Shown: one piece after another, positions 13,003-23,799 of the stretch | How the letters are laid out: each line of letters starts with the position of its first letter | Numbering within the stretch: the first letter of the stretch is position 1 | NCBI GenBank assembly: GCA_003117195.1 | Contig: BDSI01000172.1 | Location: 124,001 to 188,000, forward strand | Length of the DNA: 64,000 nt | Reading direction: 5' to 3' | Origin: Eudorina sp. 2006-703-Eu-15 | Lineage: Eukaryota > Chlorophyta > Chlorophyceae > Chlamydomonadales > Volvocaceae | The notes under the pieces: generated by a model | Database searches by the model: none | Told to the model about the DNA's origin: nothing | Seen by the model: the letters and a program-made list of their open reading frames with translations, nothing else | Translations under genes and position numbers: made by a program

Positions 13003-16000
13003 CTACTGCTTCCGAGGTGCCGATGCCGGTGCCGGTGTCGACACAGGCGTCGAAGCCGGCGGAGGCTGTGTTCCACTGGCGGTAGGCACGAAGGCGATGC
13101 CGTCCTCGTATGTCCTTGCCGGGTCAGCCCAGCCGGTGGTCCGCAGGAACTCCGAGAAGGACAGCATGCCGGGGAACTGGGGGACGTGGGCGGGGAGGGA
13201 GGGGTTGTTCGTCGAGTCACGTCACGTGGGGACATGCGGGCATCTGGCGGGTGTGCGAACACGCCAACACCGTATTGTTATTGTTATGCTGGGTAGAGCC
13301 AGGCGGGTGCGAGAGGCATGGGGGGCACCCGGATCCCGGGTACGACATCCACAGCACGTCCCTGTGGCGCACAGACCATTAGCACCGTACCGGCAGTACG
13401 GGACCAGGATTGCGAGCACCTGCGGCTCCGGGAGAGAAGAGAGGGCGGGAGCGGACGGGAGTTGTGCAGACAAAGACGAAGGAGAAGCAGCAGCCGCAAC
13501 CCCGTTCAGTCTGCACCCGTCCGGGCCCCGAACCCTCGAACCCTCGAAGGCAGCCCCTCACCAGTTTGCGGCAGGTTGCCACGTTGCCGTCGAAGCCCCG
13601 CTGCGTCAGGAAACTGCGATGGAAGTCGCGGCGGCGGGGTGTGTGCGAACATGTCCATCCAACCGTACGGAATGTACGGAGCAGGTGCATGACGCGCATG
13701 TGACCGCCAACCGCATGTGACCAGCAACGGCCGAGGCGGTGGGCCATGGATTACCGCCCTTTTTAATCTCCCTGGTAAGTGAGGTGGTGTTGGGAAGGGC
13801 CTCCGCGGCGCAGAAACATTTGGCACCCGGGCACCACCGACCCAACCGACCCAACCGACATACCGTGAGATGCGGAACACATCTCGGGCCAGGAACCAGA
13901 AGGGCCAGGCGGGGGCCCGGTTGTGGCGCACCGGGGCGCCCTGGACCTGAGGGGCGGCGCGGACCGAGCGGCGCGTGGGGGGATGGGAGCAAGGAGGGGT
14001 ATGGGAAGTTGGGGAGAAGGAGGGGGCAGTGGCACGAAACTTCACACACACGCTGATTTCGCTATCACTGATGACTCAAATGCGTCCATTCTCTGCTATC
14101 GGATCACATAGGGCCCACATGCTCCCCCACGGGCACCCAGACGCCCTCCCGGCTCTGGTCTGATCGCCCAGCCGCCACATCCCCCTACTTAACCGTTAAA
14201 CCGCACCCCCCCTACGAAGCCCCTCCGTCACCACACCGCCCACCCACCGCTGCGAACACCTCGCACATCTCCGCGGGGCTCAGCGCGTCCCCGCAAAGCT
14301 CGTAGGGCCGCAGCCGCAGCCGCTGCCGGGGTCCCTTGCGGCCGGGGGCGCCCGAGTCCAGGGGCACCGCCATCTTAGCTCCGGAACCCGGCTGGGGCCC
14401 CGGCTGCCACGGTCCTGCACCCGCCAGCAGGTAGCCCGCGACAAGCCCCAGGTCACGCGCCGCCACCAGTTGAATCGGCCTGAGGACGACGGGCAAGAGG
14501 GCCCGATTACCGTATCTGGTGAGCGCAGGGGTGCTGCGTTGACAGTGTGTGGAGTGTGGTGCATGTGGGTTCGAGCTGGGCCAGGCGGGGAGGACTTTCC
14601 AGACAGTTTGGAGACGCCTGCAGGAGAGACGGAGGGAGGGAGCGGGGCGGCGCCCGGGGTACCGTAGCCGACGCCTACGCTTTTAAACAAGAGGTACTGT
14701 CGTATGTAGTACGGTGTCGTACAGGTACAGGTCACTCACTTATCCGTGGGTGTGCTCCATGTGAAGGTGCCCTTGAGGATGCCCGGCCGCGTGTAGCGCT
14801 TCCACAGCTCCTCCATGAACATGCTCGCCTGCCCGGGGCCGGGGACGCGCAGGTCAACGGTTGAAGGCATGCATCAATGGATGAAGTCTTACCGTTACAA
14901 AGAAGAACAAAATAACACAAGGGATGAGGTTTCGTGCAACACCTGCCGTCCGCGTAGGACGTTCGAGGGTGGCTGCTGGAAGGCCAGTGGCAGCCGGCAG
15001 TGGTTGGTGTCCCCACCAAAGTGGGGGAGAGATAGACCGTACACCTGCCGACCTTCCTTGGCCTCCAAAACACGTGCATGGTCCCGAGACTACCTATCTA
15101 CCTTGCTTGGTACCAGCGCCTAGCAACACACCGCAACACGCACACTTGTCGATTGCGCTAACATGCGCGAGGGCACCTTCCGGGACCCCATTCCCAGGAC
15201 CACAGCACCCCTGCCCGCTCCACGCAACCCCCATATTTCCGCCCTCGCCCGCCCCTGGATCAGCGCCGCCGCCGGATCCCAGACGCTGAGCAACAGTCCC
15301 CGTCCCAGGTCCCACCCACCCACCCACCCAGCCACCTACCCTCAGCGCCACTGTGGGGACCTGCTCCGCCAGCACGTCCTCCACCTGGTGCTTCTGCTCC
15401 ATCTGGGTGATGCCGTACCCGCACCCCCGCCCGCCGCTGCTGTTGTACAAGATGAGGCGCACACCTGCACACGTGTCCAAAAATCGGTTGGTCGGGGAAA
15501 CAGCTGGTCAGAGGTTGGCGCGGAGCTGGAGCTCGCAGCCAACAAACCCAGCCCACCATGACCAGGTCTGCCCTGTCGCCCAACCATGATGCCGTGGTTG
15601 TTGCGACGGAAGCCTCAATGCCGCATGAAGATGCCCTAACCTCGAGTGAGTGTGATGCAGTGAGGGTGTGGCCATGTATGCGGGGCCAACATGCGGGGTG
15701 TGGCGGAGCAGGGGTGCAGGGTAGGCGGTAAGATATGTTCCAGCGTCCCCTGGCGCACGGATGGACAGGTACGGTGTCGGCTGCGCGTCCGGTAGCCAGC
15801 ACCCGGGCACATGACCAGATTCCGTGGTGTCCTGAATGCGGTGGTTGCCTCCCTTGGTTGTCCCCCGGGCCCCCAACCCAGCGATCACATACGGCCCTGC
15901 GATCACATACAGCCCGGACCCACCGGCCCTCTGACCTGCCGCTTTGGCAGCTGCCGCCAGGTTCCTTGCCCGGACGAGCTCCTGCGGGTCCGCTGTGCGG

Positions 16001-18052
16001 CCGTCCCTGGAGTGACCAAAGAGTACGACAGCGCGACGTGCGGACGTGGAGACAGGATGTGGTACGGACAGATACATCCGGTGATCGATCAGACGAAAGT
16101 GCGCCGTGTGAAAGCAGGCCAGTCGGTGGCCGTGGTACGGTGCCGTACACTCACGTGGCCAGCGCGTGGCAGTAGACGGCGGTGACCCCGTGCAGTGCGT
16201 CCCCCAAGCCCGCGGGGTCATCCAGATCCCCCGTGACGACCTGCAGTACAGTACGACGTCAGGTCTGATGCTGTACCGGCTGCTTCCGCTGTAAATCCCA
16301 ACGAGTCGATCCCAAGTTGAAAACCGACCGAGATCCAGCAACGGGGGAGACCGCCGCGAGCGCTACCGGGACGCTTCAACCAGGGTGGCTATCTTAAGAT
16401 ATCAATATATATTCGGCCGAAAACCTTGCGTTTTGATAGATACTTTCCCTCGGTGGGAAAATGGGGTTTTAGATACTCATGGCCTCTCGCACGGGGAAAA
16501 GCCCCCTTTGAGTAGATAAAATGCCGGCAAAAGCTCCCTCCGACAGATACTTTCAGCACGATTGGGCAAGGAGTATCTCCGGCCGTAGATACTCCGCAAA
16601 ATAAGATAGCCACCCTGGCTTCAACATCCCCGTCGTCGCCCACCACCGATACCTACCTACCCCCCTGCCCTTCTACCCCCTAAACCCCCCCTTACCCGGA
16701 CAGCAGGTATGTCAACCCAACCTCAGGGACGGCGTGATCGCAAATGCTGCAGCCGCCGCCGCCTGCCCGCCAAACGGCCAACGAACCCTGGCGACAGTTA
16801 CTTTGATGTTTTTTCTGTTGGTCTCCACCTCTCACGTCCGCCGCAAACTCGCCCTAGGCTGTCCCACACCCGGCAGAATTGCTCTCAACGGGTGTGGAAG
16901 CTGTTGCGACACGCTCCCTCGAGCGGCAGCCCCACATGGCCCACCTGCACACCCGCCGGTAGCGACCTGGCCGCTGCGCCCCTGGGGTTGCGGGTCATTG
17001 CCAGCAGCCGGTGGGAGGTCCGACCGGGGCCCATGATTGTGAGGAGGCCCTGCGGGGGGACGGACGAACGGACCAGCGGGAGGGGTCAGCGAGTGCGTGG
17101 AGGTCGTTCGGGGACTTCAGCAAACCAGCCCCTGTAAGCCACCCCATGAATCCCTATCGAGCCGCATTGCGGGGCTGATTACCGGTACCGTGAAACAATA
17201 TACAGCAACGTCACAGGGCCTAAACCCAACGGGACGCATACGCACCTGCAGTGCACTCCTGACGAGGCCAAGAGTCGCAGTACCCGGCAGCAAGACCGGG
17301 GGGAATGGGAGGGCGGCGGTTACTCAAAGGCAGCAAGCGCATCGGCAGCAGCAGGTAACAGACGCGGTGCGGACGGATCCGCGCGCCGAATGGTTGACAG
17401 AGTGATTCGTTCAGCGCGGGGGCAGGCCCTGAAGCGGCAGTTGGGTGCCGTTTCCGTACGGCAGACACGTGAAGCTCACGTGATTACGACGAGGAAACGC
17501 CTGCGACGGCTCACGAGCCGCACATGCCGACCCGTGGTTCCTTCCGATTGGGGCATTCGTTTGCACTGCAGTAGACGCCCCAGCCATCAAGCTAAAGCCC
17601 AAGGCGATCGATCGATCGTACGTACGTCGTACAGGCGAACCTAAACAAGCAGTAACATCACCGCACCTGCCCGTGACGCCGGTGATGCCGATCAACAAGA
17701 TGCGAGCGTCCGGGGGAATGTCCACAATGTCACTTTCGGCGGCGGTCGCAGGGAACGTGGAGGGCGTCGCCGCCGCCGCTGGCTGCGGGCCACGCCCGCC
17801 GCTGCCGCCACGGCTGCTGGCGCTGCCGTACATCGAGGGCGGTGCTGACCGGCAGCTGGAGACTGAGGCCGATGGGGTCGGGCGCGGATGCCGACTGACG
17901 GGGGCGGAAGTCGAAGCGACGGGACTTGGACGGAGGGCGCGAAGCCGGGGGCGCGCCGTCGCGAGCGCGGGGGCGGGCGCCGCGAGTTGGGAGCGGTGGC
18001 GAGGCGACGCGATGCCCGCGACAGAGCCACGGATTCCTCTGAGGGTTGTCAT
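13003..18052 (-). CDS. NmrA-like NAD(P)-binding protein, plastid-targeted
   Basis: Eleven exons fit in phase: 18052-17667, 17258-17246 (13 bp), 17049-16945, 16240-16155, 16006-15936, 15464-15341, 14823-14740, 14479-14248, 13946-13864, 13613-13562, 13176-13003; 469 residues. Seen: an Arg/Ser/Ala-rich N-terminus of ~100 residues typical of an algal chloroplast transit peptide, then the Rossmann start ILLIGITGVTGR, LLAMTRNP, a VVTGDLDDP motif, VRLILYNSSGG, the MFMEELW segment and QLVAARDLG. This is the NmrA order. Known: NmrA-like proteins are atypical short-chain dehydrogenases that bind NAD(P) and act as redox sensors or reductases. The usual catalytic YxxxK is not evident. Substrate unknown. 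A Gly/Pro-rich insertion of ~25 residues follows AGYLL. Only the ATG choice and the transit peptide are inference. Confidence 0.92.
16381..16617. mobile_element. hAT-type MITE, copy 1
   Basis: A 237-bp element bounded by inverted repeats starting CAGGGTGGCTATCTTA and flanked by the perfect 8-bp duplication GCTTCAAC (16373-16380 and 16618-16625). Eight-base duplications and a CAGGG terminus are hallmarks of the hAT superfamily. It is AT-richer than its surroundings, has no coding capacity, and lies within the third intron of the NmrA-like gene. It is in the opposite orientation to copy 2. Confidence 0.9.
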
Positions 18053-18598
18053 GCTCAGCGCCAAAGGGGAACCGGAGAGCGTTGGATGGCTGCAATCCGG
18101 CTTGCAGTCTGAGCTTCTGAGGACTGAGGAGGATCAAGCGTTCCTGAGCCTCAAGGACGAACAAGGCCCGTGGGTATGAGGAAGTCGAGCTGCGATCTTA
18201 GTTGCCTTGTTCAGATTTTACAGTGGGGATGGATTTGTACACATTTCAGGAGGTTTTTACTGGCCAAGGGTTTGCGTAACACGTTGGCGTTCTGACGGAA
18301 ACGATCCGACGGTGAACCTCCCGAGCGGGATCCGGGATAACGGTCGAGATGCGCGATCATTTCAAAATGGGCAAGACATAGTAAGGTATTGTTTCAGCTG
18401 AACAATAAAATTTTCCGAGGTCGAGTTTTCTTCTCGGGGCAACGAGGGAGTCGGAATCGGCAACCCTAGCTTTCGACGCCGGGCCTATGACTTGGCGTTC
18501 GAGGACCATGAAATGCCAATTTGAACTAAAGATCGTGCATTGGTATACAAACTTGAAACGTTCATGGTCGGATCAGGGTTCGCCCTCCCACATCTAGC
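18053..18598. promoter_or_regulatory. upstream region of the NmrA-like gene
   Basis: About 545 bp of lower-GC sequence between the NmrA-like start codon and the first palindrome. No coding frame is supported. It probably carries the promoter and leader of the NmrA-like gene. Confidence 0.4.
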
Positions 18599-19142
18599 CG
18601 CCGGCACCTCTCTCAAGAGTTGATAGCGCCTGACGGCGCCCATCCACAAAAGGGCCTTGTGGGCTCCCCTTGGCCTGTCACGAGGGAACTATGCCGTGCA
18701 CAGGGTCACAGGCTTTCAGCCCACATCGTTACGAGAGCGGGTTGTTTGGATTCCTGGCCCGCTTGTTGGAGGACTGCAAGGCTGGGGCTGGGCAGGGGTA
18801 CCTGCGTTGTCGTGCCCTTTATGCCCCCGCGACTGGGCTCACCTCCGACGTGGGTCGGCTGATCGATTTCGGCGCTGGGGCAGAGTGGACGGAGGTGAGC
18901 CCAGTCGCGGGGGCATAAAGGGCACGACATTGCAGGTACCCCTGCCCGGCCAGCCCCAGCCTTGCAGTCCTCCAACAAGCGGGCCAGGAATCCAAACAAC
19001 CCGCTCTCGTAACGATATGGGCTGAAAGCCTGTGACCCTGTGCACGGCATAGTTCCCTCGTGACAGGCCAAGGGGAGCCCACAAGGCCCTTTTGTGGATG
19101 GGCGCCGTCAGGCGCTATCAACTCTTGAGAGAGGTGCCGGCG
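18599..19142. repeat. long palindrome 1 (arms ~250 bp)
   Basis: Left arm 18599-18847 is the reverse complement of right arm 18890-19142, with only a few differences (for example CGTTGT against CGACAT near the inner end, and a short indel in the GGCTGGGGC stretch). The spacer is 18848-18889. The arms include CGCCTGACGGCGCCC near the ends. It abuts palindrome 2 directly. Confidence 0.93.
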
Positions 19143-19966
19143 GTGGTGTTCCTCCGGCAGCACCCACTGTTGGTTGTGTGGCGGGTTCAAATCCCGGGAA
19201 CGCAATGTATCGGTTGGCATGGTTTAATTTGGGTTTGGGCGTGTGGGCTGAAGACGACAGCAAGAGCGAGCCTTCTGTGGAGCGACACGGTCTTCTGTCG
19301 TACGGCGGAGCGTCTTCTGTCGTACGGCGGAGCGAGTACCCACCCGCCGAGTACATGGGTACAAGGACACGATATGAGGACACGATTTCTCTTAGCGGCC
19401 GGTGGCACGGTTCAGCTCCGCCACCTGTCAGTCAGCCACGCGAGGAAGGCTGCAAGCGGGCCCGAAGCAAACTGCTCCTCCCCGCTGGGTGAGGCTGTCA
19501 GCCGCAACCGCGCGGTGAGGCTCAGCACTACGACGTGGGCCGGCTGATCGATTTCGGCGCTGGGGCAGAGTGGTCGTAGTGCTGAGCCTCACCGCGCAGT
19601 CGCGGCTGATCGCCTCACCCAGTGGGGAGGAGCAGTTTGCTTCGGGGCCCGCTTGCAGCCTTCCTCGCGTGGCTGACTGACAGGCGGCGGAGCTGAAGCG
19701 TGCCACCGGCCGCTAAGAGAAATCGTGTCCTCATATCGTGTCCTTGTACCCATGTACTCGGCGGGTGGGTACTCGCTCCGCCGTACGACAGAAGACGCTC
19801 CGCCGTACGACAGAAGACCATGTCGCTCCACAGAAGGCTCTTGCTGTCGTCTTCAGCCCACACGCCCAAACCCAAATTAAACCATGCCAACCGATACATT
19901 GCGTTCCCGGGATTTGAACCCGCCACCCAACCAATGGTGGGTGCTGCCGGAGGAACACCACCGCAC
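19140..19966. repeat. long palindrome 2 (arms ~390 bp)
   Basis: Left arm 19140-19533 is the reverse complement of right arm 19574-19966 with scattered mismatches and small indels. The spacer 19534-19573 is the same ~40-bp sequence as in palindrome 1 apart from one T/C change. Each arm holds a doubled ~23-bp unit (CTTCTGTCGTACGGCGGAGC) and a tRNA T-arm-like segment. Short apparent ORFs on both strands of this region are mirror images of the same sequence and are not genes. Confidence 0.93.
19181..19198 (+). other. tRNA T-arm / B-box-like motif
   Basis: GCGGGTTCAAATCCCGGG matches a T-arm stem-loop and the RNA polymerase III B-box. The mirror copy lies at about 19909-19926 on the - strand. No acceptor stem, D-arm or anticodon arm could be found, so this is not a complete tRNA. 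It may be a remnant of a tRNA-derived SINE within the palindrome arm. Confidence 0.45.
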
Positions 19967-20905
19967 GTCATCCTAACAATTTGCCTCACTCCTGGACAAC
20001 ACAGCCCCACCGTTTCAGCCCCAGACGTGACCAGACCCGCAGAGTGCCACCAACAGGCGGGCCAGCGTGGGGTTCACGTCCTGCACGTCCCTGCCTTACA
20101 CCCGCGGCCGCCTTGGGAGCGTGGCCGCCCCCAGCCCCCAGCAGACCCAACAGCATTTGAAATATAGCCCAGCGTCTTCATCCGCTTTTGCTCCGAGCCT
20201 GCTTCCCCCGCCAGGGCCTCCCCAACGCTTGGCCAGTCCGCTAAGTTCTGCCGCCCGATTTATCCGATGACATCGCAAACCACGCTCGCAACACACATAC
20301 GAGGGATTACAGTGTGGGCAATATGCCGTACACATGCCGTATACTTGACTGCCGGGGGCCCCTAGACGCGCAGAACCCACCTGCTGCTATTACACCAACC
20401 TGCCCGCCTCGGAAGAAGCGAACCATCCTCAGTCCGAATGGCTCGTCCTGCAGGTCCTTTGCGGGCCCCACCGGCCAACTGCGGACAGTGTTTACCGACC
20501 CAGTTCCCGGAGGCTGGGTCAACTGTAGCGCGTGAAGTCCAACATGATACACGAAAGAAATTGCCCCACGTTGCAAATGTCGGAGGTTAGGGTTGCGGTC
20601 CAGAACAACCCACTGGCCAAGACCGCCGCTTCCCAGGGTCGCCCTTGTGGCCTTCAATCAGTCGTGGCCCTCAAGGCGCCAACACGCATGACAAATTCCG
20701 GTCACTGGCAACAGGCGGATGTGCTCCGGGTACGCTGCAGGGGGGCCCTTGTGCGTCCACACACCGCCAGTTCTCTTCCAGCTGCCAGCTATTCCGTGCA
20801 TCCGTACACTTACTTGGTGATGAGCTGCTCGCCGCCGCCTCCCGTCCGCGCCCCAGTGGCCGTGCCCCGGTCCTCCGCTCCCTCCTTCTTGTCCCGTGAG
20901 CCCGG

Positions 20906-21307
20906 CAGGGTGGCTATCTTATTTTTGGGAGTATCTACGGCCAGAGATACACCTGGCTTCGAAACGCTGAAAGTATCTGTCTATGGGGAGATATTTCCAA
21001 CTGGAAACGGCCCGAAGTATCTACAGAGGGCATCGGACAGGGCGCAACATTGATGGAGAACTTCCACGAACCGAACCCATAAGTGCAACACCTAGCCATA
21101 GATGACTGCAGACGGCGAGAACCGACCCCGGGTGGGAGATATCGGGGACCCCATCACTCGTCCGAGTATATGTCAACGGGAAGATATCATGTCCCACACG
21201 AGGGGTCAAAGTATCTTAAACTCCATGTTTTGGCAGGCCAAAAGTATCTAAAATTTCAGAAGTTTTTCGGCCGAATAGATATTTATATCTTAAGATAGCC
21301 ACCCTGG
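20906..21307. mobile_element. hAT-type MITE, copy 2
   Basis: A 402-bp element with the same terminal inverted repeat CAGGGTGGCTATCTTA, flanked by the perfect 8-bp duplication GAGCCCGG (20898-20905 and 21308-21315). Its left end matches the reverse complement of the right end of copy 1, and its right end (TTAAGATA and then CGGCCGAA on the opposite strand) matches the left end of copy 1. It has no transposase frame, so it depends on an autonomous hAT elsewhere. Confidence 0.9.
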
Positions 21308-21651
21308 AGCCCGGCACGCTGGAGCCGCAGCGCCCGCCTGTGGCACCTCCTGTTGCTGCGGCCCCGCCTCCAGCGGGGGCCCCTCCGTTGCAACCTGACA
21401 CGGTCTCTGCGCCGACTGAGACGCCTCGCCGGGGACTGGGCGACGTCCCTGTGACAGCAGTAGGTGACAGCGGTAGACCACATATAAGGAAGACAACGCG
21501 TGTTGTTGTTTTACCCTGTTGTTGTTTTGCCCTCTGTTGCAGATGGTAAGTACATCGCAGGTCCTTTGGTAAGCATGGGGGCCTAGGCGGTTTGGGGCGT
21601 GTTTGCCGTTAAACACACCGACTGTTCCTTGCCGCTTGCTTTTCCGCCGCG

Positions 21652-21759
21652 GTCTCTGCAAAGTATAGTGCAGGTTGCCTAGTGGGCTGAGCAAATGTAT
21701 GTCTCTGTAAAGTATAGTGCAGGTTGCCTAGTAAGTATCATGGGCTGAGCAAATGTATG
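21652..21759. repeat. tandem duplication, ~49-bp unit
   Basis: Unit 1 at 21652-21700 and unit 2 at 21701-21759 share AAAGTATAGTGCAGGTTGCC and GGGCTGAGCAAATGTATG. Unit 2 carries a ~10-bp insertion (AAGTATCAT) between the two halves. Confidence 0.85.
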
Positions 21760-22399
21760 GTTTCCGTACATCCATGGTTGGTATTTGCTATTTGCTGTGA
21801 GGCCCCAGTCATGTTCGAGCAGGGTCTCTTTCTCTCTTGTCCAAACCCCGGACCTCCCCTGGTGCATCCACCCCCATTTCAATCCCCGCGCCGCCCACGG
21901 CATCTGGGGGGGTCTCCCCCGAACTTCACCCAGCGCCTCTACCCTTCCGCCGCCCTGGCCAGCCGCACGCCCCACTGACCCCTGGGTCGGTCGCCGAGAT
22001 TGTCGTCTACGTCGTCCTCCTTCATTCCGTCAGCACGGCAGCTCCAGTACCGCTCACGGCCACAGTTCTCTGACCTCTTCTCGCGATCGCGGCCCTGGTC
22101 CGGTCCGCCGGCACCACGGGCCCGCGGCCCTCCACACACACACACCCCGCTTCGCTGTGGCGCTGCCGCGCGCTGTGAACCCCGCGATGCTGTGATGGCC
22201 GTCGATGTCGCCTGCGGCCGGACCGGCAGAGGGGGCAATGCAGTTCGATCGGGAACGCGGGAGGAGGGGCCCCACGGGCGTTTCACCCGCTGCTAGTATG
22301 AATGGCTGCTGTATGACTGAGTATTACCGAGAAGCGCAGGACGGGGTCGTCGGCGCCCATTAGGAGTGGCCCCAGCAAGCACACACGACGCCACCCATC

Positions 22400-23720
22400 A
22401 GCCGCGACGGCCCCCTATGACCGGAAGCTGCACAGCGGCGAGCTGTAACTCGTGTCGACGCAACCCAGGTTGCTCTTTGCAGCGGCAGCGAACACCGTGG
22501 CGGCCATGAGCACACCGCAGCTCATCTACCCGCACCCAAGGGTGCGAGGAGGAGGAGGAGGAGGACGACGAGGAGGAGGGGGGCCTGGGGTCGTCGGGCA
22601 GGGCCCAGCTCAGCTGCGCGGCGGCGGCGGCGAAGAGGCGGCGCTGGAGGGCCGCAAAGAAGGCACCCTGCCAGGCCGCGCAGAGCCGATGGTGCAGCGT
22701 GGACATGGCCTGGGCGCGCAGGAGGGAGGGACGGATGCGAGTGGCGAAGATGAGTGGCTTCCAGCGTGCTGGCAGATGCCCCTGACGCAGATGTCCCCGA
22801 CCCAGATGCCCCCCCAACCCAGGTGTCTCCCAACAAAGTGCTCCCAATCTACATGACCCTCCAACCCAAATGGCCCCCTGACCCAGATTCCTTGACCACC
22901 ACGAGCTGCCGAGGTCTGCTGCGCTCCGGATACCGAATCATCTCAATTACGTTCTCGCACAATAGCCCATACTACGTGGATCAATCGGGTGGTGGCGGGA
23001 GCCCTCCTGGAGTCATCCGTGGCAGCCGGAATCCGTCTCACGGCTTGTTCCACCCTCGCTCCCAACGAACTGTGCGAAGTCCCCTGCAGCCCTGCTACGG
23101 TAATTACCAGCACCGCAGCCTCGCCACACCCAGGAAGCAACGTCGTCTTCCGGCGAATCCTCACAGGCCCCTTACATGCATGTGAGGGCCCTATGGGGCC
23201 CTGCCACGGCCCGCACCTTGAGCACCACCGTCAGCATGTTGGGACCCAGCTCCCGCAGCCGCGACATGGACGCGTACTCCCAATGCTACAGCCACGACGC
23301 CGACGGCTCCGAAGCCGCGCACGAAACGGCCCACAGCATGTTCGCCAGCTGCGTGCCATCCAGCTGCTCGCCCAGGCATCGCTCCGAGACCGCGAAAGCT
23401 CCCTGACCCATGGGTCGGGCAGGTGCCGCCCCAGACTGGCGGACGCAACCAGCAGCGAGCAGCGCTGCTGCGACGTCACGAGACCAAGCCGGCGGCGGCG
23501 GCTGGCTGCGCAGAAAGCCGCCTGCGATGCAATGTTGGGCTTGTACGACAGCCGTATAGGCGACAGGAGATCAGGCCAGCGACGTCAGCAGGGCGTCCAG
23601 CGACGCGGGCGGCAGCGGCAACCCAGCGGTCGCGAGTGACGGGAACACGGACGCCACGTTGGACGTGGACATCTGGCCGCGGTACACGGTAAGCCTGCGA
23701 ACCGCACGCGTCCCGGTGCG
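22400..23720 (-). pseudogene. decayed OPR/LWALA-repeat-like gene
   Basis: Fragments on the - strand resemble the helical repeats of Chlamydomonas octotricopeptide/RAP-type organelle RNA proteins: AGLPLPPASLDALLTSLA (about 23590-23660), SLLVASASLGRHLPDPWV (about 23420-23480), LDGTQLANMLWAV and MSRLRELGPNMLTVVLK (about 23218-23380), and WQGAFFAALQRRLFAAAA (about 22600-22715). They do not form one open frame. A frame change separates the second and third pieces, and an in-frame TAG at about 23286-23288 interrupts the third. Introns might explain part of this, but the TAG within the WL-to-M repeat spacing cannot easily be spliced out. Known family members bind organelle transcripts. I judge this a pseudogene or a badly decayed paralogue. 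Confidence 0.5.
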
Positions 23721-23799
23721 GCACGTCAACTATCACGACGACCATCAGTTAGGGGGGAATCTACTCCTACCTGAAACCCATCTGAAACCTTATTACTTG

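Larger units (their letters stand above)
19967..22399. other. intergenic region with MITE and short repeats
   Basis: No gene is supported. A - strand stretch at about 20395-20520 (protein-like frame with LQDEPFGLRMVRFFRGGQ, bounded by a possible CAG acceptor and GTTGGT donor) could be an isolated exon, but nothing adjoining it can be recognised. The rest holds MITE copy 2 and a tandem duplication at 21652-21759. Confidence 0.4.

Noticed and set aside
19140..19205. A tRNA gene
   Set aside because: Only the T-arm is present; no acceptor stem pairing, D-arm or anticodon loop could be drawn.
18620..20010. Matching ORFs on both strands
   Set aside because: They are the same sequence read twice because of the palindromes.
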